From Nocardioides sp. (GTDB taxonomy: Bacteria; Actinomycetota; Actinomycetes; Propionibacteriales; Nocardioidaceae), in the NCBI GenBank assembly GCA_003519585.1, contig DOWL01000108.1, positions 13,383 through 29,636 on the forward strand: 16,254 nt of DNA, given 5' to 3'. Shown here in pieces: positions 6,143 to 13,167 of this stretch. The translations under genes and the position numbers were made by a program. Under the pieces are notes generated by a model that saw only the letters and a list, made by a program, of their open reading frames with translations, ran no database searches and had not been told where the DNA came from. Positions within the stretch are counted from its first letter, which is position 1, and the number at the start of each line of letters is the position of its first letter.

Positions 6143-7321
6143 TCAGTGGGCGTTGAAGGCGTCGCGGAGCCGGCCGAAGGCGCCCTTGCGCGAGCCCGGC
6201 TTGAGCCGCGCGGCGGGCTGCTCCTCGCCGCGGATGGCGGCCAACTCCTGCAGCAACTCCTCCTCGCGCGGGCCGAGCCGGGTCGGCGTCTCGACCGCGA
6301 TCGTGACCACCAGGTCGCCGCGACCCCCTCGCAGACCGGGGACCCCACGCCCGCGCAGCACCTGCTCGGTGCCGGACTGGGTGCCGGCGCGGACGTCGAG
6401 CTCGAAGCTGGTCTCGAGATCGGTGGTCGCGCCCTCGGCTGGCACGACATCAGCCTCGAGGGTCGGCAGGTCGAGGACGGTGCCGAGCGCAGCAGCTGTC
6501 ATCGGGACGCTCACCGTGCAATGCAGGTCGTTGCCGTGCCGGGTGAACGTGTCGTGCGGCGCGACGTGGATCTCGACGTAGAGGTCGCCGGCCGGGCCGC
6601 CACCGGGACCGACCTCACCCTCGTCGGCCAGCTGGACCCGAGTGCCCGTGTCGACCCCGGCCGGGATCTTGACGGTCAGGCTGCGCCGCGAGCGGACCCG
6701 GCCGTCACCGGAGCATTCGCGGCACGGGTCGGGGATGATCGTGCCGAACCCTCGGCAGGCGGCGCACGGACGGAGCGTCCGGATCTCGCCCAGGAACGAG
6801 CGTTGTACGTGCGCCACCTCGCCGGCGCCACGACAGGTCTCACAGGTCTGCGGGTGGGTACCCGCGGCGGTGCCTTCGCCGGCGCAGGTGGGGCAGATCA
6901 CCGCGGTGTCGACCTTGAGTTCGCGGGTGATGCCGAAGGCCGCCTCGGCGAGGTCGACCTCGAGCCGGATCAGGGCGTCCTGGCCGCGCCGGGTGCGGGG
7001 TCGCGGACCGCGCGTCTGTCCCCCGGCCTGGCCGCCGAAGAAGGCGTCCATGATGTCGGTGAACGAGAAGCCGGCCCCCTGGCCGAACCCACCGCCCATG
7101 CCGCCGAACGCGTCGCCGCCGCGGTCGTACGCCGCGCGCTTCTGCGGGTCGGACAGGATCTCGTAAGCGCGGCCGACCTCCTGGAACTTCGCCTGCGCCT
7201 CCGGGTCGGGGTTGACGTCGGGGTGCAGTTGACGCGCGAGCTTGCGGTAGGCCTTCTTGATGGTCTCCGCGTCGGCGTCGCGACTCACCCCGAGCAGGGC
7301 GTACAGGTCGGGCTGGCTCAT
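6143..7321 (-). CDS. dnaJ: Chaperone protein DnaJ (type I, DnaJ2-like)
   Basis: A 392-residue class I Hsp40 that delivers unfolded clients to DnaK and stimulates its ATPase. The J domain (about 1-66) has HPD at 33-35. A Gly/Phe-rich linker follows at about 70-100. Four CxxCxGxG zinc repeats start near residues 143 (CPTCAGEG), 160 (CETCRGAG), 186 (CAACRGFG) and 200 (CRECSGDG). The rest is the substrate-binding C-terminal domain. The chosen ATG at 7321 follows AAAGGAA at ribosome-binding distance and gives the standard N-terminus (SQPDLYALLGV). A TTG four codons upstream would fall within that purine tract. It is 36 bases downstream of hrcA. No dnaK or grpE is in the window, so this is the hrcA-linked second DnaJ typical of Actinobacteria. 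Confidence 0.97.
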   Translation of the reverse strand: MSQPDLYALLGVSRDADAETIKKAYRKLARQLHPDVNPDPEAQAKFQEVGRAYEILSDPQKRAAYDRGGDAFGGMGGGFGQGAGFSFTDIMDAFFGGQAGGQTRGPRPRTRRGQDALIRLEVDLAEAAFGITRELKVDTAVICPTCAGEGTAAGTHPQTCETCRGAGEVAHVQRSFLGEIRTLRPCAACRGFGTIIPDPCRECSGDGRVRSRRSLTVKIPAGVDTGTRVQLADEGEVGPGGGPAGDLYVEIHVAPHDTFTRHGNDLHCTVSVPMTAAALGTVLDLPTLEADVVPAEGATTDLETSFELDVRAGTQSGTEQVLRGRGVPGLRGGRGDLVVTIAVETPTRLGPREEELLQELAAIRGEEQPAARLKPGSRKGAFGRLRDAFNAH

Positions 7322-7357
7322 GGTTCCTTTCAAGAAGTGTGAGTGGAGGCCGGTGGG

Positions 7358-8383
7358 TCAGGCCTCGTCGAGGATCCGGGAGACGTAGCGCGCGACCGCG
7401 CGCACCGCGGCCATCGTCCCGGGGTAGTCCATGCGAGTCGGTCCGACGATCCCCAGCGTCGCGACGGCTTCGTCGCGCGGGCCGTAGCCGGTGGTGACGA
7501 CACTGGTGGCCGAGAGCTGTTCGTAAGGGCCTTCAGCGCCGATGGTCACGGTCACCGCGCCCCCGGTCGAGGCCTCGCCGAGCAGCTTCAGCAGCACCAC
7601 GTGCTCCTCCAGCGCCTCCAGGAGCGGGCGGACGGCCGAGTCGAAGCTGTCGCCGTACCGAGCGAGGTTGGCCGCACCGCCCACCACGATCCGCTCGTCG
7701 GAGCGCTGGTCGATCATCGCGTCGACGAGCGACTCGACCACGACGGCGGTCGGGTCAGCAGTGGTGAAGTCGGGGGCGGAGGGTACGGCGGCGCGCAGCG
7801 CGTTGACCGCGTCGGCGATCACTTCACCCGCTGCGGCGGCGTTGAGCCGGGCGCGCAACTCGACCAGCGCCTGGTCGGAAAGATCGGTCGCCAGGTCGAC
7901 GATGCGCTGCTCGACCCGGCCGGTGCTGAGGATGAGGACCGCGAGCAGTCGGTTCGGAGCCAGCGCGACCAGTTCGATGTGGCGCACCGTGGAGCGCGAG
8001 AGCGTGGGGTATTGGACCAGCGCCACCTGGCGGGTCAGCTGCGAGAGCACGCGCACGGACCGCGACACCACGTCGTCGAGGTCGACCGCACCGTCGAGGA
8101 AGGTCGAGATGGCGCGCTTCTCTGCAGGGCTCATCGGCTTGACCGTCGTCAGCCGGTCGACGAAGAGCCGATATCCCTTGTCGGTCGGAACCCGACCGGC
8201 GCTCGTGTGGGGCTGGGCGATATAGCCCTCGTCCTCGAGGGCGGCCATGTCGTTGCGCACCGTCGCCGGCGACACCCCGAGACCGTGTCGCTCGACCAGT
8301 GCCTTCGAGCCGACCGGCTCCTCGGTGGCGACGTAGTCCTGGACGATGGCACGCAGCACCGCGAGTCGACGCTCCTCCTGCAT
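7358..8383 (-). CDS. hrcA: Heat-inducible transcription repressor HrcA
   Basis: A 341-residue repressor of class I heat-shock genes that binds CIRCE operators and depends on GroE for folding. The N-terminal winged helix covers about residues 1-75, with family hallmarks [35 protein letters not shown] and [19 protein letters not shown]. The central GAF-like and insert regions include [20 protein letters not shown]. The C-terminus shows [20 protein letters not shown]. The ATG is preceded by a strong GGGAGGTG, and a CIRCE lies 41 bases upstream, so the gene is predicted to repress itself and the downstream dnaJ and rsmE. Confidence 0.97.
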   Translation of the reverse strand: MQEERRLAVLRAIVQDYVATEEPVGSKALVERHGLGVSPATVRNDMAALEDEGYIAQPHTSAGRVPTDKGYRLFVDRLTTVKPMSPAEKRAISTFLDGAVDLDDVVSRSVRVLSQLTRQVALVQYPTLSRSTVRHIELVALAPNRLLAVLILSTGRVEQRIVDLATDLSDQALVELRARLNAAAAGEVIADAVNALRAAVPSAPDFTTADPTAVVVESLVDAMIDQRSDERIVVGGAANLARYGDSFDSAVRPLLEALEEHVVLLKLLGEASTGGAVTVTIGAEGPYEQLSATSVVTTGYGPRDEAVATLGIVGPTRMDYPGTMAAVRAVARYVSRILDEA

Positions 8384-8423
8384 GTCACCTCCCGAGCTCG
8401 GGCCCGCCTCCTGGCCCGACCGC

Positions 8424-8450
8424 CTGGCACTCGTCGTTCCGGAGTGCCAA
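8424..8450 (-). promoter_or_regulatory. CIRCE operator (HrcA binding site)
   Basis: The arms CTGGCACTC (8424-8432) and GAGTGCCAA (8442-8450) flank a nine-base spacer. This matches the CIRCE consensus TTAGCACTC-N9-GAGTGCTAA in spacing and in all but a few outer bases. It lies in the hrcA leader, right after a -10-like TAGCAT, where bound HrcA would block transcription. Confidence 0.9.
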
Positions 8451-8455
8451 TGCTA
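8450..8455 (-). promoter_or_regulatory. Putative -10 box of the hrcA-dnaJ-rsmE operon
   Basis: TAGCAT on the minus strand fits the actinobacterial TANNNT -10. It overlaps the outer base of CIRCE, so transcription would start inside the operator. No convincing -35 is seen. Confidence 0.45.
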
Positions 8456-8518
8456 CCCGCAGGGGCCGAGCATCGGCGCGATGCGAAACCGGGGGTAGCC
8501 GAGTGGTTCACGGGTTAG

Positions 8519-8537
8519 ATAGGTTAGCCTTGCCTTA
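8519..8537 (+). promoter_or_regulatory. DtxR/IdeR-type iron box
   Basis: Read on the minus strand, the 19 bases TAAGGCAAGGCTAACCTAT match the actinobacterial iron-box pattern TWAGGTWAGSCTWACCTWA at 17 of 19 positions. The site begins 44 bases before the GTG of the DUF2470 gene. It contains a TAGGTT (8520-8525) that could serve as -10, so an iron-loaded DtxR/IdeR-type repressor would cover the promoter. Confidence 0.8.
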
Positions 8538-8562
8538 GTAAATCGAGTCGCGAGGAGTCCCC

Positions 8563-9246
8563 GTGTCCGAGGTCGATGCCCAGCTCGCCCGCAGCATCCT
8601 GGCCTGTCCCGCGAGCGCCGAGGTGGCGGTCGAGGGCTTCCCCGCGGTCGGCTGCGACTCCGACCTCGGGCTGCGCGACGAGGACGGGACGCCGACGTTC
8701 TCGTGCCGGACCACCTCGGAGATGGCCGAGGCCGGCCGCACCGGCAGCCAGGCGCTGGTCACGCTGGCGAGCGGCCTGGGCCCGGCCGACAGTCCGGAGC
8801 GCGGCCTCACCCTGACGCTCACCGGCACCCTGGCGATCGGGACCCTCGACAGCTGCACCTGCTGCGGCGAAGTACGCCACGACGTCGCGCTCCACCTGGA
8901 CTTCGTGGTGCTGGGGAGCGCCGACGGCGACCAGCGCCGGGTGCCCCTCGCGGCATTCCTGGCCACCGATCTCAAACTCAACCGCGGCTATCTCCAGCGC
9001 GCCCTCGAGCACGCCAACGACTGCCACCGCGACGATCTCGGCCAGGTCGTCGCGCGCACGACCGGTACGCCGCCCGAGCACCTGCTCGACGTCGTGCTCA
9101 CCGATCTGACCACGCACGGCGCTGAGCTGTCGTGGATCGACCGCCAGGGAGGCCACCGGGCCGCCCTGTGGTTCTCCCGGCCGGCCCGCACGGTCGAGGA
9201 ACTCGGAGTCCTGCTGCGCAAGGAGCTGCACGCCGGCATCTGCTAG
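8563..9246 (+). CDS. DUF2470 / HugZ-like protein, predicted iron-regulated
   Basis: A 227-residue protein whose C-terminal part (about 142-222) fits DUF2470. It contains HANDCH at 150-155, matching the family's HxNxxH pattern, and ends in WFSRPARTVEELGVLLRKEL. DUF2470 is usually the C-terminal module of split-barrel (pyridoxamine-oxidase-like) proteins, including HugZ-type heme-degrading enzymes. The N-terminal 130 residues could be a divergent barrel. They carry a cysteine cluster (SCTCC, 97-101). A role in heme or iron use is inferred from the family and the iron box 25 bases upstream of the start. The GTG start has GAGGAG five bases before it. The next gene starts 10 bases downstream, suggesting an operon. 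FMN or heme binding cannot be judged from sequence alone. Confidence 0.75.
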   Translation: MSEVDAQLARSILACPASAEVAVEGFPAVGCDSDLGLRDEDGTPTFSCRTTSEMAEAGRTGSQALVTLASGLGPADSPERGLTLTLTGTLAIGTLDSCTCCGEVRHDVALHLDFVVLGSADGDQRRVPLAAFLATDLKLNRGYLQRALEHANDCHRDDLGQVVARTTGTPPEHLLDVVLTDLTTHGAELSWIDRQGGHRAALWFSRPARTVEELGVLLRKELHAGIC

Positions 9247-9256
9247 GACTGAGCGT

Positions 9257-10123
9257 GTGCCGTTCACCGAGGTAGCCACTGACGTCTGGGTCGCCCGCTA
9301 TGAGTGGTTCGACGTCAACGTGAGCCTGATCCGCGGCTCGTCCGGCCTCCTGGTGGTCGACACGCACGCATCCGCGGTGGCGGCCGCGACGGTCGTCGAG
9401 GAGATCCGAGCGCTCGGTGCCGGCGAGGTGGTCGCGGTCGTCAACACCCACGAGCACTTCGACCACACCTTCGGCAACGGCACGTTCCGCGCGGCGTACG
9501 GCGCGGTGCCGGTCCACGCCCACGAAGTGGCCGCCGCGCAGACCGTCGACGCCGGCGAACGGATCAAGGCGCTCTACGACGATCCCGAGAACCTCGACGA
9601 TCCGCACGGGGACGAGGTCCAGGAGACCGAGATCGTGCCCGCCGACACCACCTTCTCCTCGGCCGTGGCGCTCGACCTCGGTGACCGGCTGGTCGAGCTC
9701 GTCCACCCCGGCCGCGGCCACACCGGCGGCGACCTCGTCGTCCGGGTGCCCGACGCCGACCTGGTGCTCGCCGGTGATCTGGTCGAGGAGTCGGCGCTCC
9801 GGCACGCGGTGCCCGGGTTCGGCTCGGACTGCTACCCGATGGAGTGGCCGCTCACCCTCGACATCGTTCTCGGCCTGCTCTCGTCGTCCTCGGTCGTGGT
9901 GCCGGGCCACGGCGCTCCGGTCGACCGCGAGTTCGTCGAGGAGCAGCGCAACACGATCGGCATCGTCGCCGAGACGATCCGCGACCTGGCGACCCGCGGC
10001 GTACCCGTCGACGACGCCCTCGCCACCGCGGAGTGGCCCTACCCACGCGAGGAGTTGGCACACGCCGTCCGTCGCGGGTACGAGCACCTCCCCCGCAGCC
10101 AGAAGCGCCTTCCGCTGGTCTGA
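9257..10123 (+). CDS. MBL-fold metallo-hydrolase
   Basis: A 288-residue cytoplasmic metallo-beta-lactamase-fold hydrolase with a complete two-metal site. The HxHxDH motif is NTHEHFDH (His65, His67, Asp69, His70). The next ligands are His155 in GRGHTGGD, Asp174 in LAGDLVEE and His218 in VPGHGAPVD. The family covers glyoxalases, lactonases, nucleases and many unassigned enzymes, so no substrate can be given. The start GTG is 10 bases after the DUF2470 stop, so it is probably read from the same iron-controlled promoter. Two strong palindromes begin 12 bases after its stop codon and may mark its transcript end. Confidence 0.9.
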   Translation: MPFTEVATDVWVARYEWFDVNVSLIRGSSGLLVVDTHASAVAAATVVEEIRALGAGEVVAVVNTHEHFDHTFGNGTFRAAYGAVPVHAHEVAAAQTVDAGERIKALYDDPENLDDPHGDEVQETEIVPADTTFSSAVALDLGDRLVELVHPGRGHTGGDLVVRVPDADLVLAGDLVEESALRHAVPGFGSDCYPMEWPLTLDIVLGLLSSSSVVVPGHGAPVDREFVEEQRNTIGIVAETIRDLATRGVPVDDALATAEWPYPREELAHAVRRGYEHLPRSQKRLPLV

Positions 10124-10134
10124 TACCGAACGCC

Positions 10135-10169
10135 GACCCGTCGTTACTCGTCACGAGTAGCGACGGGTC
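10135..10169. repeat. 35-base palindrome, copy 1
   Basis: The 17-base arms GACCCGTCGTTACTCGT and ACGAGTAGCGACGGGTC flank a single C and pair at 16 of 17 positions plus one T-G wobble. It is 85-90% identical to copy 2, which starts 52 bases downstream. There is no T-tract, so a classical intrinsic terminator is not supported. Confidence 0.85.
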
Positions 10170-10186
10170 ACCGCCAATTTCGTGCT

Positions 10187-10221
10187 GACCCGTCGTTACT
10201 CATCATGAGTAACGACGGGTC
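10187..10221. repeat. 35-base palindrome, copy 2 (perfect)
   Basis: The 17-base arms GACCCGTCGTTACTCAT and ATGAGTAACGACGGGTC are perfectly complementary around a single C. Compared with copy 1, one base pair in the stem is changed on both sides (G-C to A-T), so pairing or dyad symmetry is kept. It ends 11 bases before the small acidic gene and may affect that gene's expression. Confidence 0.9.
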
Positions 10222-10238
10222 GGCGGGTACCTGTGGGC

Positions 10239-10433
10239 ATGAGCAGTGACGGAAACGGCGGCCACGGGATCTCGGACGAGGAGCTACCGGACGATCTGAC
10301 TCCGGGAGAGGACAACCCGCTGGCGGAGGGGTTGGCGGACACCGAGACCGCGGGCGACCTCGAACCCGGCGAGCTTCTGGACGAAGGTAAGCCGGCCGAC
10401 CAGTGGGACGACGAGGAGACGGCCGAGGACTGA
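10239..10433 (+). CDS. Small acidic hypothetical protein
   Basis: A 64-residue, strongly acidic, low-complexity protein with no signal peptide, membrane segment or cysteine. It is rich in Asp, Glu, Gly and Pro (DEELPDDLTPGEDNPLAEGL; GELLDEGKPADQWDD). I recall similar short acidic proteins with a DNPLAEGL-type core in actinobacterial genomes, but I know of no function. I chose the ATG at 10239. A GTG two codons upstream (10233) is possible. A TACCTG six bases before that ATG could be a -10 of a leaderless transcript, but the last base does not fit TANNNT. The TGA stop lies in the first unit of a 12-bp tandem repeat. Confidence 0.65.
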   Translation: MSSDGNGGHGISDEELPDDLTPGEDNPLAEGLADTETAGDLEPGELLDEGKPADQWDDEETAED

Positions 10434-10469
10434 TCTATGGCCTGATCTATGGCCTGATCTATGGCCTGA
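10430..10469 (+). repeat. 12-bp tandem repeat, 3.3 copies
   Basis: CTGATCTATGGC is repeated exactly at 10430-10441, 10442-10453 and 10454-10465, followed by CTGA. The first unit contains the stop codon of the small acidic gene. The A/T content of the unit is higher than its surroundings. Perfect identity suggests recent slippage, so copy number may vary between strains. Confidence 0.95.
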
Positions 10470-10540
10470 CCCGCGGAGTGAGAGGGATCTCGCACCAGGT
10501 GATCCGGCGTGTGCTGCCGGGCGGTGTCGGCGCGCACACC

Positions 10541-10546
10541 TACCGT
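10541..10546 (+). promoter_or_regulatory. Putative -10 box, leaderless DUF3097 transcript
   Basis: TACCGT fits TANNNT and ends seven bases before the ATG at 10554. Transcription would then start at the A of the start codon. No Shine-Dalgarno sequence is present, which agrees with a leaderless message. Confidence 0.45.
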
Positions 10547-10553
10547 CGTGGCC

Positions 10554-11396
10554 ATGCCCGATCGCTACGGGGCCGACGTCCTGGCCACCGACTGGAATGT
10601 GCCCAAGCGCGGGCGCGCCGTCGACGCGCCGGCAGAGCTCGGGGCGGTGGTCGAGGAGGTCACCACTGACTGGTGTGGCGAGATCGTGGCGATCGATCGC
10701 GACCTCGACACACTCACGCTCGAAGACCGCCGCGGGCGGCGCCGGTCCTTCCCGCTCGGCCCCGGGTTCCTGCTCGACGGCCGACCGGTGGTCCTGCACG
10801 CCCCCGTCCGACAGTCCGCGCCCACCAAACCGACCCGCACGGCATCGGGCTCGGTGGCGGTGCACGACGCCCGGGCGCGGGTCGCGCGGGCCAGCCGGAT
10901 CTACGTCGAGGGCCGCCACGATGCCGAACTGGTCGAGAAAGTGTGGGGCGACGACCTGCGGATCGAGGGGGTCGTCGTCGAATACCTCGGCGGCGTCGAC
11001 GACCTCGCCGGGCACCTACGGGACTTCCGACCCGGACCCGAGCGCAGGGTCGGGGTGCTCGTCGACCACCTCGTGGCGGGCTCCAAGGAGAGCCGGATCG
11101 CCGACGAGGTGGCCCGCTCACCGCTCGGGGCGCACGTCCTGGTCGTCGGCCACCCCTTCGTCGACATCTGGGCCGCGGTCAAGCCCGACCGCATCGGGCT
11201 GGCGACGTGGCCCGAGATCCCCCGCTCGATGGAGTGGAAGAAGGGCGTCTGCGCCCACCTCGGCTGGCCGCACGAGACCCAGACCGACATCGCCCGGGCC
11301 TGGCAGCACATCCTGGCCCGCGTGATGTCGTACGACGACCTCGAGCCGGCCCTGCTCGGCCGGGTCGAGGAGCTGATCGACTTCGTCACCCAGTGA
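10554..11396 (+). CDS. DUF3097 family protein, possible TOPRIM-like fold
   Basis: A 280-residue protein of a family conserved in Actinobacteria (DUF3097), with no experimentally defined function known to me. The N-terminal 85 residues look like a small beta domain (EIVAIDRDLDTLTLEDRRGR). From about residue 115, RIYVEGRHDAELVEKVWGDD has a Glu119 like the first acidic residue of TOPRIM domains. GVLVDHLVAGSKESRIA has an Asp171 that could be the DxD-like metal site. This reading is inference. The frame is open upstream to a GTG at 10509, but the ATG at 10554 begins the conserved N-terminus (PDRYGADVLATDW) and has a -10 box at leaderless distance. It converges on the TM2 gene. Confidence 0.88.
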   Translation: MPDRYGADVLATDWNVPKRGRAVDAPAELGAVVEEVTTDWCGEIVAIDRDLDTLTLEDRRGRRRSFPLGPGFLLDGRPVVLHAPVRQSAPTKPTRTASGSVAVHDARARVARASRIYVEGRHDAELVEKVWGDDLRIEGVVVEYLGGVDDLAGHLRDFRPGPERRVGVLVDHLVAGSKESRIADEVARSPLGAHVLVVGHPFVDIWAAVKPDRIGLATWPEIPRSMEWKKGVCAHLGWPHETQTDIARAWQHILARVMSYDDLEPALLGRVEELIDFVTQ

Positions 11397-11418
11397 CTGG
11401 CTCAGCTGAGCTCGGTCA
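11394..11418. terminator. Palindrome spanning both stop codons of convergent genes
   Basis: A perfect 12-base palindrome GCTCAGCTGAGC (11400-11411) is flanked by further matching TGAC (11394-11397) and GTCA (11415-11418). The outer arms contain the stop codons of both convergent genes. It may act as a two-way terminator, but no T-tract is visible. Confidence 0.35.
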
Positions 11419-11850
11419 GCTCCTGAGCATGTAGCCGTTGGCGTCCTTGCTGTCGGTGGCGAGCATGATGATGCCGTCGACCAGGCACCAGATCCCGCCG
11501 ATGCCACAGGTCACGAGCGTGACGACCAACTGGATCACGCCGATCTTGGTGTCCCCGATGTAGAACCGGCCGATGCCGAAGGGCAGGAAGATCTGCAGCA
11601 GCCCCGCGACGATCTTGTTCTTGTCGGAGTACGGGATGCCGGTCACCGGGTGCAGGCCGTACGGCGCCTGCGAGCTGACGCCGTAGGCGCCGGCCGGTAG
11701 CCCGGGCTGCTGGTAGCCCTGGTACCCCGGTTGCGGCGCCGGCTGGGGCGCCGGCGGCGGGGGCGGGGGCGGCGGTGGAGCGGAGCCGTAGGGCTGGGTC
11801 GGGTCCGGTGGCGTCGACTCCGGCTCCGGGTTCTCAGGACCTGTCGTCAT
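11416..11850 (-). CDS. TM2-domain membrane protein
   Basis: A 144-residue protein with a proline-rich cytoplasmic N-terminus (residues 1-55, including a run of nine prolines at 25-33) and a C-terminal TM2 domain. The domain shows DKNKIVAGLLQIFLPFGIGR, FYIGDTKIGVIQL and a second hydrophobic segment ending in WCLVDGIIML. Two helices fall at about 79-97 and 102-130, joined by a tight turn. TM2 proteins are widespread and their bacterial function is unknown. There is no ribosome binding site. Instead TAGGCT ends seven bases before the ATG, suggesting a leaderless transcript. Confidence 0.9.
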   Translation of the reverse strand: MTTGPENPEPESTPPDPTQPYGSAPPPPPPPPPAPQPAPQPGYQGYQQPGLPAGAYGVSSQAPYGLHPVTGIPYSDKNKIVAGLLQIFLPFGIGRFYIGDTKIGVIQLVVTLVTCGIGGIWCLVDGIIMLATDSKDANGYMLRS

Positions 11851-11857
11851 GGCCGAC

Positions 11858-11863
11858 AGCCTA
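11858..11863 (-). promoter_or_regulatory. Putative -10 box, leaderless TM2 transcript
   Basis: TAGGCT on the minus strand fits TANNNT, with exactly seven bases (GTCGGCC) to the ATG. The geometry is the same as at the DUF3097 gene. Confidence 0.45.
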
Positions 11864-11913
11864 GGGCGAACCGGCGCCGATCCGACCGCACCTCAGGGAA
11901 GGATCAGGGTGGC

Positions 11914-13137
11914 TCACGCCAGGTCCCTGATCACCCCGTCGGCCAGCAGCCGCCCACGGTCGGTCAGCACCAACCGCTCGTCCTCGACGGTGGCCAGGCC
12001 GAGCGCGACCTGCTCCGGGACGGCGGCCCGGCCGGCATCGTCGAGCACGTCGAGCGGCAGTCCCTCGCGCACCCGCAGCTCGAGCAGCACCCGCTCGACG
12101 CGGCGGGTCTCGGGGTCGAGCAGCTCGCGCGCGTGGGCGGGGCTGAGACCGGCGGCGATCCGATCGGCGTACGCCGCGGGGTGGCGGACGTTCCACCACC
12201 GCACACCGCCGAGGTGCGAGTGCGCGCCGGGGCCGACTCCCCACCAGTCGGCACCGGTCCAATAGAGCAGGTTGTGCCGACACCGCGCGTCGTCGTCGCG
12301 AGCCCAGTTGGACACCTCGTACCACTGCAGGCCGGCCCCGGCGAGCCGCGCGTCCGCGGCGGCGTACTTGTCCGCGAGGTCGTCCTCGTCGGGCATCGGC
12401 AGCTCGCCACGCCGGACCCTGCGCGCGAGGGCAGTTCCATCCTCGACGATGAGGGAGTACGCCGAGATGTGGTCGGGCTCGCAGGCGAGTGCAGCATCCA
12501 GCGAGGTCTCCCAGTCGGCGAGCGACTCCCCCGGCGTGCCGTAGATGAGGTCGAGGCTGATCTGCTCGAACCCGGCCGCCCGCGCCCACGCGACGACGTC
12601 CGGCACCCGCGCCGGATCGTGAGTCCGCTCCAGGACCGTGAGCACGTGGCCGACCGCGGACTGCATCCCGAACGAGATCCGGTTGAAGCCCGCCTCCCGC
12701 AGCGCGATCAGATCGGCCTTGGTGACACTGTCGGGGTTGGCTTCGGTCGTCACCTCCGCGCCCGGCGCCAGCCCGAGCTCGCCCTCGACCGCGCGCAGCA
12801 CCGACGCGAGGTCCGCAGGCGAGAGCAGGGTCGGCGTGCCGCCACCGAAGAAGACCGTCTGCACGAGGGCGCGCGGCGTTCCGAGCACTCGCCGGGCCAG
12901 ACGTACCTCGGCGACCGCTGCCGCGGCGTACGTCGTCCGCGAGGCGCCCGGCACCCCGCTCGCGGTCCCCAGGTCGGCGACGGTGTAGGTGTTGAAGTCG
13001 CAGTAGCCGCAGCGGACCGTGCAGAACGGCACGTGCACGTAGACCCCGAACGGCCGCTCGACCGCGCCAGCCAACGCTTCCTGCGGGAGCGCGCCGTCGG
13101 GCGGCGCGGGATCACCTTCGGGCAGGGCGGACGGCAC
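11914..13137 (-). CDS. hemW: Radical SAM heme chaperone HemW
   Basis: A 407-residue radical SAM protein of the HemW (formerly HemN-like) family, which binds heme and delivers it to target proteins. The iron-sulfur motif is CTVRCGYCDF (Cys39, Cys43, Cys46), with CxxxCxxC spacing and the family's following Phe. Downstream are FFGGGTPTLL and TTEANPDS, both SAM/cluster-binding landmarks, then RISFGMQSAV and DLIYGTPGES. The C-terminal HemN_C-like part ends with LVLTDRGRLLADGVIRDL. True coproporphyrinogen dehydrogenases have a longer N-terminal part. The GTG start gives PSALPEGDPAPPDGALP, an N-terminus I recall from actinobacterial HemW. A TAGGCT box six bases upstream suggests a leaderless message. 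Confidence 0.94.
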   Translation of the reverse strand: MPSALPEGDPAPPDGALPQEALAGAVERPFGVYVHVPFCTVRCGYCDFNTYTVADLGTASGVPGASRTTYAAAAVAEVRLARRVLGTPRALVQTVFFGGGTPTLLSPADLASVLRAVEGELGLAPGAEVTTEANPDSVTKADLIALREAGFNRISFGMQSAVGHVLTVLERTHDPARVPDVVAWARAAGFEQISLDLIYGTPGESLADWETSLDAALACEPDHISAYSLIVEDGTALARRVRRGELPMPDEDDLADKYAAADARLAGAGLQWYEVSNWARDDDARCRHNLLYWTGADWWGVGPGAHSHLGGVRWWNVRHPAAYADRIAAGLSPAHARELLDPETRRVERVLLELRVREGLPLDVLDDAGRAAVPEQVALGLATVEDERLVLTDRGRLLADGVIRDLA

Positions 13138-13143
13138 CGACCC

Positions 13144-13149
13144 AGCCTA
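13144..13149 (-). promoter_or_regulatory. Putative -10 box, leaderless hemW transcript
   Basis: TAGGCT on the minus strand is identical to the box before the TM2 gene and lies six bases from the GTG start. It is nested in CAGCCT-AGG-AGGCTG, a small inverted repeat at 13143-13157 that could be an operator or chance. Confidence 0.4.
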
Positions 13150-13167
13150 GGAGGCTGCGTCCGGAGG

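Noticed and set aside
7322..7333. TTG start for dnaJ four codons upstream
   Set aside because: It would consume the AAAGGAA ribosome binding site. The ATG at 7321 gives the standard DnaJ N-terminus.
6146..7342. Long plus-strand open frame opposite dnaJ
   Set aside because: It mirrors dnaJ almost exactly and has no recognisable domain.
8493..8515. tRNA-like string GTAGCCGAGTGGTTCACGGG near the iron box
   Set aside because: It recalls a tRNA D-arm, but no acceptor stem, anticodon arm or T-arm can be built around it.
10430..10469. CRISPR array from the short repeats
   Set aside because: The units are 12 bases, directly abutting with no spacers, and no cas gene is present.
10509..10553. GTG start for the DUF3097 gene at 10509
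   Set aside because: The added 15 residues lack family character and would contain the likely -10 box.
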